DNA of 64,000 nucleotides from Novosphingobium sp. RL4 (GCF_035658495.1 NZ_CP141945.1:496001-560000); one strand, 5' to 3'. Positions 32,915 through 42,800 are shown, numbered from the stretch's first letter. Notes: generated by a model from the sequence alone, not told the origin. Numbers and translations: made by a program.

Positions 32915-33877
32915 ATGGCGATACCTGCGTTCATGGGCAACACAATCGAAACCGTTCGCACCTTCAATCGCTTTTTCACCCGCCACGTCGGCGCCATCGA
33001 CGAGCGCTTCCTGGGCACGGAGACGAACCTTCCCGAAGCCCGCCTGCTGTTCGAGATCGCCCGCCGCGAACCCGTTCTGGCAAACCAGCTTCAGGACGCG
33101 CTCCGCCTCGATCGCGGGTATCTGAGCAGGATGCTCGGCCGGTTCGAGGAACGGGGCTGGATCGCGCGACACCGCACGGAAGCCGATGCGCGCGCTCGCC
33201 CGATAAGCCTGACCGCTTCCGGCCGCGCCGCGTTCGACCTGATCGACGAAAAGCAGCGCTCGGCGATCGGGGAGGATCTGGAGCGGCTGAGCACGATGGA
33301 ACAGGGCGATCTCGCCGTGGCGCTCTCCCATGCCCGGCTGCTGCTGGACGACAAGGCAGCGGACACGTTCACGATACGGCCGTTCCGCACCGGGGAAGTG
33401 AGCCAGATCGCGGCGCGGCAGTCGGTTCTCTATGCGCAGAGCCACGGCTGGAAGCATCAGTTCGAAAGCCTGGTCGTTGACACCGCCGCGGCTTTCCTGC
33501 GCAATTTCAAGCCGGGGCGCGAGCAATGCTGGGTCGCTGATATTGACGGAGTCATGGCCGGAGCCGTCTTCCTGACCGATGAAGGCAGCGGCATTGCGCG
33601 GTTGCGCCTGCTCCATGTCGAACCGTTCGCGCGGCGACGCGGCATCGGCGATGCGCTGGTGCGCGGATGCATCGGGTTCGCGCGGGAGAAGGGCTATTCG
33701 CGGATCAACCTCTGGACCCAGACCAGCCTGGAATCCGCTCGGCGCATATACGCCCGGCTTGGATTCACCTGCATCTCCACCGAGGTGCATCATGAATTCG
33801 GCGAACCCGTGCAGGGGGAGGCCTGGATGCTGGAGCTAGCCAATCCTGCGAATCCTGAGCACATAATTTCCAAATGA
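32915..33877 (+). CDS. MarR-family regulator fused to GNAT N-acetyltransferase
   Basis: 320 residues. The N-terminal ~150 residues are a winged helix MarR domain (ETNLPEARLLFEIARREPV, LRLDRGYLSRMLGRFEERGWI, TASGRAAFDLI). The C-terminal ~160 residues are a GNAT acetyltransferase (TIRPFRTGEVSQIAARQ, RLLHVEPFARRRGIGDALVRGCI with the acetyl-CoA loop RRRGIG, then RRIYARLGFTC). This fusion is common in proteobacteria; the acetyl acceptor is unknown. ATG at 32915 is accepted although the operator lies directly upstream; an alternative ATG at 32933 has no better ribosome site. Confidence 0.92.
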   Translation: MAIPAFMGNTIETVRTFNRFFTRHVGAIDERFLGTETNLPEARLLFEIARREPVLANQLQDALRLDRGYLSRMLGRFEERGWIARHRTEADARARPISLTASGRAAFDLIDEKQRSAIGEDLERLSTMEQGDLAVALSHARLLLDDKAADTFTIRPFRTGEVSQIAARQSVLYAQSHGWKHQFESLVVDTAAAFLRNFKPGREQCWVADIDGVMAGAVFLTDEGSGIARLRLLHVEPFARRRGIGDALVRGCIGFAREKGYSRINLWTQTSLESARRIYARLGFTCISTEVHHEFGEPVQGEAWMLELANPANPEHIISK

Positions 33878-33884
33878 GTTGAAT

Positions 33885-33900
33885 TTCTCTAATTAGAGAA
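33885..33900. promoter_or_regulatory. Perfect 16-bp AT-rich palindrome
   Basis: TTCTCTAATTAGAGAA, perfect and uninterrupted, lying 8 bases after the MarR-GNAT stop and 120 bases before the serine-hydrolase start. It could be an operator for the following locus (LysR/MarR/cupin type). Confidence 0.4.
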
Positions 33901-34019
33901 TATTATCCACCCACCATGTCGAGTCTCGTTCCGTGCGCAGGACGCGCGGAGCGAGGCTCGGTACAACTGGAAGGGGATGACGCAAGCCAAGCCGCGCGCC
34001 CGCTTCAAGGGGGTGTTAC

Positions 34020-35444
34020 TTGATGATCCGCTTCCCACACCATTCCGCGCTTACCGGCCTTGCCCTGCTGCTGGCCACGCCGGCTTTCGCGGCTGCGCCG
34101 CCGATTACGGGACCGGCAGACCTCGGCACTGCAGTCTCGGCACAAGTCGCCTGCGCAGGGATTTTTGTGTCCGGCCGCGCCGAAGCCGATGTCCTGCGCG
34201 ACGATGTTCGCGCGCTCGCACCCTTCACGCAGGGCATCTCGCTGGCGGTCGACCGCGAGGCAAGAACGGTAACGGCAAGCACCAGCGGCGGCGCGCCGCG
34301 CACGGCCTTCTATCGCCCGGCGGCAGGCTGCACCTTGCTGACCAGGGACCTATCGCCCGCCGCGCTCGATGCCCAGACGGCCAGGCTGGGTGCGGCATGG
34401 ACCGGCACTGAAGGACCATGGCCGCAGCCCAAGGCCGCGCCCGCGAAGATGGTCGGCGGCGCGCTGGAAAGCGCCGTTGCCGCCGCATTCGACGGCGCGA
34501 ACACCGGCGGCTATCCCGACACCCGGGCCGTCGTCGTGATCCAGCACGGCCGCATCCTCGCCGAGCGCTATGCACCGGGGTTCGACCGCAACACCCGCTT
34601 CCTCGGATGGTCGGCCACGAAAAGCGTCATGGGCACGCTGGTCGGCATCCTGGTCGATGAAGGCAAGCTCCGCCTCGACGCGCCGGCCCCCATCGCGGAA
34701 TGGCAGAAGCCCGGCGATCCCCGCGCCGCCATCACCTTGCGCCAGTTGCTCAACATGACCAGCGGCCTGGCCTTCGAGGAGCCCTATCGGCCCGGCAGCG
34801 ATTCCATTCGCATGTTGTTCCAGGCCGGAAACATGGCATCCGTCGCCCTCGCCCGCCCCGCCGAACATGCTCCGGGATCGAACTGGAGCTATTCCTCCGG
34901 CACCAGCAACATCCTCTCCGAAATCGTCTTCCGCGCCACCGGCGGCACGCTGGAAGGCATGACGCGCTTCGCCCGCGAGCGTCTGTTCGATCGGGCCGGA
35001 ATGACCAGCTTCCTGATCGAACCGGACGAAAGCGGCGTGATGGTCGGCAGTTCCTATGGCTATGCTACCGCGCGCGATTGGGCCCGGTTCGGCCTGCTTT
35101 ACCTGAACGACGGAAAGGCGAACGGCAAGCGGCTGCTATCCCGCGACTGGGTCCGGTTCGCCAGAACGCCTTCGGATGGCGCGCGCCAATTCTACGCCGG
35201 GCAGTTCTGGCTCAACCGCAGCGACGAGAACGGCCCGAAAAGCACCTATTTCAGGAACCTTCCCGGCGATGCCTTCATGGCGATGGGCCACAACAGCCAG
35301 ATGATCATGGTGATCCCCTCACACGATACCGTGATCGTCCGGCTGGGCTGGACGCCAGAAGGGCAGTCCTTCGATTACGACAAGTATCTGGCTCCGATCG
35401 TGGCGGCGTTGCCCGCCTCCGGATTGGCCGTGTCCGCGCGATGA
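34020..35444 (+). CDS. Exported serine hydrolase, beta-lactamase/class C family
   Basis: 474 residues, ribosome site AAGGGGG 9 bases upstream. Signal peptide ends near PAFAAAPP. A ~115-residue N-terminal extension precedes the penicillin-binding/beta-lactamase class C fold with SATK (the SxxK nucleophile motif, near residue 200), QLLNMTSGLAF, and YSSGTSN (Tyr-x-x box). The family includes D-aminopeptidases, DD-peptidases and esterases. First gene of a locus with a dipeptide epimerase, a TBDR, a second hydrolase and a POT transporter, suggesting a peptidase acting on D-residue-containing peptides (inference). Confidence 0.9.
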   Translation: MMIRFPHHSALTGLALLLATPAFAAAPPITGPADLGTAVSAQVACAGIFVSGRAEADVLRDDVRALAPFTQGISLAVDREARTVTASTSGGAPRTAFYRPAAGCTLLTRDLSPAALDAQTARLGAAWTGTEGPWPQPKAAPAKMVGGALESAVAAAFDGANTGGYPDTRAVVVIQHGRILAERYAPGFDRNTRFLGWSATKSVMGTLVGILVDEGKLRLDAPAPIAEWQKPGDPRAAITLRQLLNMTSGLAFEEPYRPGSDSIRMLFQAGNMASVALARPAEHAPGSNWSYSSGTSNILSEIVFRATGGTLEGMTRFARERLFDRAGMTSFLIEPDESGVMVGSSYGYATARDWARFGLLYLNDGKANGKRLLSRDWVRFARTPSDGARQFYAGQFWLNRSDENGPKSTYFRNLPGDAFMAMGHNSQMIMVIPSHDTVIVRLGWTPEGQSFDYDKYLAPIVAALPASGLAVSAR

Positions 35445-35597
35445 CCTGACGCCGCCCGCGTTCCGCGCGGGCAAGTTCGCCCCGATCCAGCCCCGCCACT
35501 CCCTGCGACGTGCCCGGACTATCCGGGCGCGAACGGTTTGTCGCGCCTGCATGGCCCGGCGGGACGGCGTGGTTTTCGAAATCATGGAGACTATCTG

Positions 35598-36596
35598 ATG
35601 CATCCCCTCAAGCTCGGCGTTTCGGTTGAAACGCTCCGCCTCGCCGAACCCTTCCGCATCTCCGGCCGCGAGATCGACAGCGCCGACGTAATCGTCATCA
35701 CTCTCGACGACGGCCGACATCAAGGCCGGGGCGAGGCCACCGGCGTCTACTATATGGGGGACGAGATTCCGCAAATGCTGGCCGCACTCGAACAGGCGCG
35801 CGCCGCCATCGAGGCGCATCCCGGACGCGAAGCGCTGCGCTCGATCCTGCCGGCAGGCGGCGCACGCAATGCCGTGGATGCTGCGTTGTGGGATCTGGAA
35901 GCACAGCGATCGGGCATGCCTGCATGGCAGCTGGCCGGGCTTGCCAGGCCCGCTCCGTTGCAGACGACCTTCACCATAGGCGCCGACGAACCGGCGGAAA
36001 TGGCCGTGCGCGCAAAGGCCTATACCCATGCGCGCGCCATCAAGGTCAAGCTCACCGGAGAGTTGCCGCTCGATATCGCCCGGATCAGGGCGATCCGGGA
36101 GGTGCGGCCTGACGTCTGGCTCGGTGTCGATGCAAACCAGGGATTTTCCATCGGGGACATGGACGCGCTGGTTGCGGCAATGGTGGAGGCGCGGGTCTCC
36201 CTGATCGAACAGCCTCTCGCCCGCGGGCGAGAGGCAGACCTCGACGGGTATCGTTCGCCGATCCCGATCGCGGCGGACGAAAGCGCGCTGACCCTCGCGG
36301 ATGTGCCGGGGCTGAAAGGCAGGTTCGACGTGATCAACATCAAGCTGGACAAGTGCGGAGGCCTGACAGAGGGCCTGCTGATGGCCGCCGCCGCGCGCGA
36401 GGCGGGGCTTGGCGTCATGGTCGGCTGCATGGTCTGTACCAGCCTCGGAACCGCGCCGGGTTTCCTGCTGGGGCAACTCTGCGACCTGGTCGATCTCGAT
36501 GGCCCCCTGTTCCTGAAGCAGGACCGCCAGCCCGGCGCCATTTACGAAGACGGCACGATCCGATGCGACGAGGCCGTCTGGGGCGGCGTGCGATGA
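35598..36596 (+). CDS. Dipeptide epimerase (enolase superfamily, MLE subgroup)
   Basis: 332 residues from the ATG at 35598 with GGAG 8 bases upstream. Enolase-superfamily layout: N-terminal capping domain, then a barrel with KVK at IKVKLTGE (catalytic Lys pair), the metal ligands D in VDANQGF, E in LIEQPL and D in ADES, and the second catalytic Lys in INIKLDKCGG. These match L-Ala-D/L-Glu epimerases and other dipeptide epimerases, which interconvert the chirality of the second residue. Natural partners are murein-derived dipeptides. It sits between a serine hydrolase and a peptide-type TBDR. Confidence 0.92.
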   Translation: MHPLKLGVSVETLRLAEPFRISGREIDSADVIVITLDDGRHQGRGEATGVYYMGDEIPQMLAALEQARAAIEAHPGREALRSILPAGGARNAVDAALWDLEAQRSGMPAWQLAGLARPAPLQTTFTIGADEPAEMAVRAKAYTHARAIKVKLTGELPLDIARIRAIREVRPDVWLGVDANQGFSIGDMDALVAAMVEARVSLIEQPLARGREADLDGYRSPIPIAADESALTLADVPGLKGRFDVINIKLDKCGGLTEGLLMAAAAREAGLGVMVGCMVCTSLGTAPGFLLGQLCDLVDLDGPLFLKQDRQPGAIYEDGTIRCDEAVWGGVR

Positions 36597-36627
36597 CGCC
36601 GCCCTTCTGGAGCCATCAATTTCTCTG

Positions 36628-36649
36628 AAATGACATTTATGTCTCATTT
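36628..36649. promoter_or_regulatory. Nested inverted repeats upstream of TBDR
   Basis: AAATGA-N10-TCATTT with GACAT-tt-ATGTC inside it, in the 194-base gap between the epimerase and the receptor. Candidate operator; the arms resemble those of the inverted repeat at 3217 (TGTCAT/ATGACA), which may be coincidental. Confidence 0.35.
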
Positions 36650-36790
36650 AGGATTGCAATGTCCTTTATGAGGTGTTCATATCCATCCAGTGAATCGAAG
36701 GGTTCGGTCGCGCACATCAAACAATGGCGGACACGCGCATACCGGCTCGCCGGATGCACCCTTCGACACGTCCAAAAAGGGGGTTTGAGC

Positions 36791-39487
36791 ATGAGGTCCG
36801 GAAAATTGATCTGGCTTGCCGGCACCGCGTTGGCGGGACTGGCAGGTGCATCGCCGTCGTGGGCGGAAGAAGCGCGACAGGACGGCCAGTCGGATATCAT
36901 CGTCACGGGTTCGCGCATCCAGCGCCAGGGCTTCGATGCCCCCACACCCACGACCGTGCTCAGCGCCGAGGAGCTGCGGCAGGGCGACCGGCCCAGCCTG
37001 GCGCAGGCACTCAACGACATTCCGCAATTCCGCCCGACCCAGACCCCGGAAACGACCACCGCCAACGCCACGTCCGCCGCCTCTCCCGCCGACTTGCGCG
37101 GGCTGGGGCCGGTCCGCACGCTCACACTGCTGGACGGCCACCGCTTCACCGGCAGCGCGGACCTCAACAGCGTGCCGCAGAACCTCGTCAAGCGCGTCGA
37201 TGTCGTGACCGGAGGCGCTTCGGCCGCATGGGGTTCGGGCGCTGTCGCCGGGGTCGTCAACCTCATCCTCGACGACGACCTGACCGGCGTGAAGATGGGC
37301 ATGAACCAGGGCATATCCTCGCGCGGGGACGGTTACCGCTATGGCGGCGACATTGCCTGGGGGACGAAATTCGCGGGCGGGCGCGGGCACGTCATGGTCG
37401 GCGGTGAATATCTCGAGAGCAAGGGCGCGTTCGACCGCGCCTCGCGGCCCAACCTCAACGCCGGGCTGTTCCAGCGCGCCGATGGTCAGCTCGTGCTTGC
37501 AAACGACGTCAACCTGACTGTGCTCAACCGCGGCGGTTCGATCCTGGGCCTCACCGCGGCGCCCTACAACCTGGTGTTCAATCCTGACGGTTCGATCGGA
37601 CCACTTCCGCTCGGCAGCGAGACTTACGGCCAGCAGACGACAGGCGGCGGCGGGCAGAGCCTCTACGACTACATGGCCGTCAGCGCGCCCTACAAGCGAA
37701 CGAACCTTTTCGCTCGCGCCAACTACGATCTGACCGACGACCTGACGGTCTGGATCAACGGCAGCTACAACCGGATGGCGGCGAACTACGCCTTCTTCCC
37801 GGAAACCTCGGTTTCGGTGGTGATGCCCGACAACGCCTTCCTCACCGACACCGCCAGGGCGCAACTCTCCGCCGCGGGCGTATCCACGCCCTTCGTGCTC
37901 GGCCGCATCCTTGATGACGTCGGCAAGGACCGCATGCTGACTTTCGGCTATACCCGCCGCAACCTGGAAGGCGCGATAGGTCTCGATGGAAAGTTCGGCA
38001 ACGGATGGAGCTACCGGGCCTATTACGACCACGGCGAACTGCGCAGCACGCAGACGCTTTCCAACCAGCGCATTACCGCGAACTTCGCCAAGGCCATCGA
38101 TGCGGTTCTGGTGAACGGCACCGCGACCTGCCGGGTCAATGCCGATTCTGCGACCGCCAACGACGATGCAGCCTGCGTGCCGATCGATATCCTCGGCAAC
38201 GGCAAGATCACCGAGGCCGGCGTCGCCTATGCCTTCGGTGCCGCTTCGCAGATCACCACGACGAAACTCGATACGGCGGGCGTCAGCCTGGGCGGACAGC
38301 CGTTCTCGACCTGGGCAGGCCCGGTGGATATCGCGCTGGGGGCGGATTTCCGCTGGGAGAAATTCGTCACGAATTCAACCGATGCCCTGTCTCTGGCTGG
38401 CGCATTCTCGACACTGAACTATGCCGCGACGAACGGCAGGTTCGATGTGCGGGAGTTCTTCGGCGAGATCAACGTGCCGCTGCTCGACCTGGCCGAAACC
38501 GCCCGGCTCGAAGTCAACGGCGCGGCACGCTATTCCGACTACAGCACCAGCGGCGGAATCTGGAGCTGGAAGACCGGCGGCACGCTGCGGCTGATGAACG
38601 ACCTGCTGCTGCGCGCGGTCTATTCGCGCGATATCCGCTCGCCCAGCATCAGCGAGTACTACCTGAACCGGGCCACCAACATCAGTTCCGCGCTCGATCC
38701 CTACAACGGTAACACGGTGGCGCAGAACGTCGTCAGCTATACCGGCGGCGATCCCAGCCTTCAGCCCGAAGTCGCGCGCACGCTGACCCTGGGCGGTTCC
38801 TATTCCCCCCGCTTCGCACCGGGACTGCGGCTCTCGCTGGATTATTATCACATCAAGATCGACGATGTGATCGTGACCCTCCAGACGCAGGACGTGCTCA
38901 ATCTCTGCGCCGCGCAGCATCCTGACGATGCCCTGTGCGGCGGGCTGATCACCCGCAACGCCAATGGCAGCCTGGCATCGGTACAGCGCAGCTTCCGCAA
39001 TCTCGCGCAATACAGGACCAAGGGCCTCGACATGGAGGCCGCCTATCAGGTGCCGCTGGGCGATGGCCGCGTGACCCTGCGCGCGCTCGCGACCCATGTC
39101 ATGGAACTACTGATCGACGACGGCGTCTCCGTGACCGATCGCGCCGGCATCGTCGGAGGCGATACCACGTTCTCGACACCGAAGTGGCGCGTGACCACAT
39201 CGGCAGGCTATGACGACGACCGTTTCGGCGCCGACCTTCGCCTGCGCTATGTCAGCGGCGGTCGATATACCAATGTCACCGGCCCGAACGGCGAACTGCC
39301 TCTGGGCAACCGGATCGCCAGCCGCGCCTACGTCGATCTCGGATTGCGCTTCAAGGTCGGAACCTTCACGCTTTTCGGCAACATAAACAACCTGTTCGAC
39401 CGCGATCCGCCGAGAACGCAATACAGCAATCCCAACTATGACGTGATCGGCCGCTATTTCTCCGGCGGAGTGCGACTGAACTTCTGA
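36791..39487 (+). CDS. TonB-dependent receptor, peptide/oligomer type
   Basis: 898 residues from the ATG at 36791, with GGGGG 7 bases upstream and a signal peptide ending at SPSWAEEA. Plug: DIIVTGSRIQRQGFDAPTPTTVL, SLAQALNDIPQF, LRGLGPVRTLTLLDGHRF, VDVVTGGASAAWGSGAVAGVVNLIL. This GSRI-plug class, with a long barrel, is abundant in sphingomonads and Xanthomonadales and is used for peptides, oligosaccharides or aromatic compounds rather than iron. The C-terminus is RYFSGGVRLNF. The flanking hydrolases, epimerase and POT transporter point to peptides. No STN domain. Confidence 0.92.
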   Translation: MRSGKLIWLAGTALAGLAGASPSWAEEARQDGQSDIIVTGSRIQRQGFDAPTPTTVLSAEELRQGDRPSLAQALNDIPQFRPTQTPETTTANATSAASPADLRGLGPVRTLTLLDGHRFTGSADLNSVPQNLVKRVDVVTGGASAAWGSGAVAGVVNLILDDDLTGVKMGMNQGISSRGDGYRYGGDIAWGTKFAGGRGHVMVGGEYLESKGAFDRASRPNLNAGLFQRADGQLVLANDVNLTVLNRGGSILGLTAAPYNLVFNPDGSIGPLPLGSETYGQQTTGGGGQSLYDYMAVSAPYKRTNLFARANYDLTDDLTVWINGSYNRMAANYAFFPETSVSVVMPDNAFLTDTARAQLSAAGVSTPFVLGRILDDVGKDRMLTFGYTRRNLEGAIGLDGKFGNGWSYRAYYDHGELRSTQTLSNQRITANFAKAIDAVLVNGTATCRVNADSATANDDAACVPIDILGNGKITEAGVAYAFGAASQITTTKLDTAGVSLGGQPFSTWAGPVDIALGADFRWEKFVTNSTDALSLAGAFSTLNYAATNGRFDVREFFGEINVPLLDLAETARLEVNGAARYSDYSTSGGIWSWKTGGTLRLMNDLLLRAVYSRDIRSPSISEYYLNRATNISSALDPYNGNTVAQNVVSYTGGDPSLQPEVARTLTLGGSYSPRFAPGLRLSLDYYHIKIDDVIVTLQTQDVLNLCAAQHPDDALCGGLITRNANGSLASVQRSFRNLAQYRTKGLDMEAAYQVPLGDGRVTLRALATHVMELLIDDGVSVTDRAGIVGGDTTFSTPKWRVTTSAGYDDDRFGADLRLRYVSGGRYTNVTGPNGELPLGNRIASRAYVDLGLRFKVGTFTLFGNINNLFDRDPPRTQYSNPNYDVIGRYFSGGVRLNF

Positions 39488-39532
39488 AACAGGGCGCGAG
39501 CCAACGAAGCGACAACCAAGGGGCGCAAGATC

Positions 39533-41482
39533 GTGCGAATGATGAAGTATCTGGCCGCCGGCGCACTCGCGCTTGCAGGCGGCGTGACCATGGCCGAAAC
39601 CGCGCGGGTCGCGCCGCCGGTCGAAACGGCGCCCGTCGGCGGCTCGCGCATCGATGGCGGGCACGTCCTCACGCGAGCGGACGCTGACGCCTGGCTCGAC
39701 GGTTTCATGCCCTATGCACTCGCACGGGGAGATCTGGCAGGCGCGGTCGTCGTCGTCGTGAAAGACGGCGCCGTGCTGACCCAGCGCGGCTTCGGTTTTG
39801 CCGACATCGCCTCGCGCAGGTCGGTGGATCCGGCAAGAACCCTGTTCAGGCCCGGCTCCGTGTCAAAGCTCTACACCTGGACCGCCGTGATGCAGCAGGT
39901 CGAAGCTGGACGGCTGGATCTCGACGCGGACATCAACCGCTATCTCGACTTCAGGATTCCGCCCTTCGAAGGGAAGCCGATCACCCTGCGCAACCTGATG
40001 ACCCACACTTCGGGCTTCGAAGAGGCAGGGCGCGGCCAGATCCTCGCGGACGATGCGATCCTGCCGCTCGAAACCGTCATCAAGCGCTGGACGCCGCACC
40101 GGGTCTATGCTCCCGGATCGACGCCTGCCTACTCGAACTACGGCGCGGCGCTGGCTGGGTACATCGTGCAGCGCGTGTCGGGAATGCCGTTCGAAGACTA
40201 TATCGAGCAGAACATCTTCCGGCGCCTCGGCATGAAGTACGCCACGTTCCGCGAACCGCTGCCTGCCGCGCTCAAGCCCTTCATGGCGACAGGCTACGAC
40301 CTGGCATCGGGCGATCCCAAGCGGTTCGAGACCGTATCGATGACCCCGCCCGGCGCCGCCTCCATCAGCGGCGGCGAGATGGCGAAGTTCATGATCGCAC
40401 ACCTCGATCAGGGCGGCCCCCTGCTCCGGCCCGCAACGGCGAAACTGATGCATTCGCCCGCCAACGAACCCCTGCCCGGCATCAACCGCATGATGCTCGG
40501 CTTCTACGAACAGAAGATCAACGGCCGCAGTGCCATCGCCCATGCCGGCGACCTGCAATGGTTCCATTCTAACCTTGTGCTGTTTCCCACAGAGCGTGTC
40601 GGCATCTTCGTTTCCCTGAACGCCATGGGCAAGGACGCGGCGGCCGGCGTTGTCCGCAATGCCGTGGTCAGGCAATTCGCCGATCGCTACTTCCCGGCAC
40701 CGCCCGCGCGGGCGCCCAGAGATCTCCCGACCTCCCGACAGCACGCGGCACTTGTTGCAGGCACTTATGCGACGACCCGCACCCCGGTGGACAACTGGGC
40801 CGCGATGATCGGCTTCGCAACCCAGATCAGGGTCGGCACGGACAGGGACGGCAAGCTCTCGGTCCCGGCGTTCAAGTCCATCGGCGGCGCGGCGCGCCAC
40901 TGGATCGAAGTGGCCCCCTTCGTCTGGCAGGCCGCCGAAGACGGCGAAAGCTTTGCCGCGCGGGTGGAAAACGGCAAGGTCACGCGCGTATTCTACGAAC
41001 CGGTCGCGCCGTTCATGGTCTGGGACCCGGTTCCCTGGTATCGCGACAGCGCATGGCTTCTGCCGCTTTCCGGCGCCGCGCTGGCGATCATCCTGCTCAC
41101 CGCCCTCGCCTGGCCGATCGGCGCCATCGCCCGCAAGCGCCATGGCGCAAAGCAGACGCTGGCAGGCCGCGACCTCATCGCCTGCCGCGCCGTCGCAGCC
41201 GGTGCGTGGCTGGTTCCGCTTCTGCTCGGAAGCTGGGGCTTCGTGATCGCCCGCGTGACCAAACTCGTCACCCCTGGTGCACTGATCCTGTTCAACCAGA
41301 TCGTCGGCGCGCCGCTGTTCCTCGGTTTCGCTGCCCTCACCGCCTGGAACATGCTCCTCGTCTGGAAAGGGAAGCGGGGCTGGTTCCCGAAAACGTGGAG
41401 CGTGCTGCTCCTCCTTTCCGCGCTGACCATTCTCTGGCTGGCCGTGGCGATCCACCTGATAAGCTTCGGCGCCGACTGGTAA
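39533..41482 (+). CDS. Serine hydrolase (class C beta-lactamase fold) with membrane tail
   Basis: 649 residues from a GTG at 39533; AGGGG lies 9 bases upstream of it, while the ATG at 39539 is spaced too far. Signal peptide, then catalytic SVSK (SxxK) near residue 110 (FRPGSVSKLYTWTAVMQQ), the YSNYGAALAGY (YxN) motif and HAGD near the end of the fold. The last ~180 residues hold four membrane helices (LLPLSGAALAIILLTALAWPIGAI and others). Membrane-anchored periplasmic peptidase or esterase; it is followed after 4 bases by the POT transporter, so the two are probably co-translated. Confidence 0.9.
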   Translation: MRMMKYLAAGALALAGGVTMAETARVAPPVETAPVGGSRIDGGHVLTRADADAWLDGFMPYALARGDLAGAVVVVVKDGAVLTQRGFGFADIASRRSVDPARTLFRPGSVSKLYTWTAVMQQVEAGRLDLDADINRYLDFRIPPFEGKPITLRNLMTHTSGFEEAGRGQILADDAILPLETVIKRWTPHRVYAPGSTPAYSNYGAALAGYIVQRVSGMPFEDYIEQNIFRRLGMKYATFREPLPAALKPFMATGYDLASGDPKRFETVSMTPPGAASISGGEMAKFMIAHLDQGGPLLRPATAKLMHSPANEPLPGINRMMLGFYEQKINGRSAIAHAGDLQWFHSNLVLFPTERVGIFVSLNAMGKDAAAGVVRNAVVRQFADRYFPAPPARAPRDLPTSRQHAALVAGTYATTRTPVDNWAAMIGFATQIRVGTDRDGKLSVPAFKSIGGAARHWIEVAPFVWQAAEDGESFAARVENGKVTRVFYEPVAPFMVWDPVPWYRDSAWLLPLSGAALAIILLTALAWPIGAIARKRHGAKQTLAGRDLIACRAVAAGAWLVPLLLGSWGFVIARVTKLVTPGALILFNQIVGAPLFLGFAALTAWNMLLVWKGKRGWFPKTWSVLLLLSALTILWLAVAIHLISFGADW

Positions 41483-41486
41483 GGTC

Positions 41487-42800
41487 ATGCACGGAAAACC
41501 TGCACTCACGGCGGCGACGCGCAACTGGTTCGGCCAGCCGCCGGGGCTGACCGTCCTGTTCCTCACCAACATGTGGGAGCAGTTCTCCTACTTCGGCATG
41601 CGCGCACTGCTGGTCTACTACATGACCCGGCAACTCATGCTGAGCCAGGGGCAGGCCTCGTTCGTCTACGGCGCCTATACGGCCTGCGCTTATTTCACGC
41701 CCATCGTGGGCGGGATGATCGCGGACCGCTGGCTGGGCAAGCGCCGCGCAGTCACGCTGGGTGCCACGATCATGGCGACCGGGCATTTCATGATGGCGTT
41801 CGAACCGCTGTTCTACGTGGCGCTGGCAACGATCGCGCTGGGCAACGGCCTGTTCCTGCCCAGCCTGCCCAGCCAGATCAACGACCTCTACGCATCCGGC
41901 GATCCCCGGCGCGGCTGGGCCTACAACGTCTATTACCTCGGCATCAATATCGGCGGCTTTCTGGCGCCATTGATCTGCGGCACGCTGGGCGAGATCTACG
42001 GCTGGCACTACGGCTTCGGCGCGGCCGGGATCGGTATGTTCGTGGGCCTGCTCATCTACCTCGCAGGCCAGCGCCACCTGCCGCCCGAGCGGTCACCGCA
42101 AGCCGGAGCAGACGAGAGCGAGACCGTAACCGGGCCGGCCGACTATCGCCGCACATGGTTGGTCCTGGCCGCCGTGGGCCTTTGCGTGACCGTATTTCGC
42201 GGCGCCTACGAACAGGTAGGCAATACCGTTGCGCTCTGGGCCGACAGCGGGATCGACCGTCGCCTCGGCAGCCTGACCATTCCGATGACATGGTTCCAGT
42301 CGCTCAATCCCCTGCTGGTCATGATGCTGACGCCGCCGTTGCTCTCGATGTGGCGGCGGCGGGCAGAGCACGGCCGAGACACAGCGCCAGCACGGCGCAT
42401 GATGCAGGGCGCGTTGATAGTCGCCATGGCCTATGCCCTGCTCGCGGCCGTTGCCTGGCAGGCGGGCAGCGGGAAGGCGGACTGGCTTTGGCTGGTGCTG
42501 TTCTTCGCGCTGTTCACGGCGGGCGAACTGTTCATCCTGCCGACCGGCCTCGGCCTGTTCGCGCGCCTCGCCCCGCCGCGCCTCGGGGCGACCACCGTGG
42601 CGGCTTGGTACCTCGCGATCTTCGCCGGCAGCCTTGGCGCAGGTCTGGTGGGAACGCTGTGGAGCCGCATGGGCCATGGCACCTACTTTGCCCTGCTCGC
42701 CGTGATCGCCGTGATCGCCGCAGTGCTGCTTCGCCTGCTCGACCCGGCCGTTCGCCGCGTCGCAGAGGAACACCGCACGGGAGGCCCGACGGATGCATGA
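41487..42800 (+). CDS. POT/PTR2-family peptide transporter
   Basis: 437 residues with ~12 membrane helices. POT signatures: LFLTNMWEQFSYFGMRALLV in helix 1, GGMIADRWLGKRRAV in the loop after helix 2, and the PTR2 block AYNVYYLGINIGGFLAPLICG. The family imports di- and tripeptides with protons. The usual ExxER motif in helix 1 reads NxxEQ here, so the first Glu and the Arg are replaced. Short for the family (about 500), mainly at loops. Placed after a periplasmic hydrolase, it would bring released peptides into the cytoplasm. Confidence 0.92.
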   Translation: MHGKPALTAATRNWFGQPPGLTVLFLTNMWEQFSYFGMRALLVYYMTRQLMLSQGQASFVYGAYTACAYFTPIVGGMIADRWLGKRRAVTLGATIMATGHFMMAFEPLFYVALATIALGNGLFLPSLPSQINDLYASGDPRRGWAYNVYYLGINIGGFLAPLICGTLGEIYGWHYGFGAAGIGMFVGLLIYLAGQRHLPPERSPQAGADESETVTGPADYRRTWLVLAAVGLCVTVFRGAYEQVGNTVALWADSGIDRRLGSLTIPMTWFQSLNPLLVMMLTPPLLSMWRRRAEHGRDTAPARRMMQGALIVAMAYALLAAVAWQAGSGKADWLWLVLFFALFTAGELFILPTGLGLFARLAPPRLGATTVAAWYLAIFAGSLGAGLVGTLWSRMGHGTYFALLAVIAVIAAVLLRLLDPAVRRVAEEHRTGGPTDA

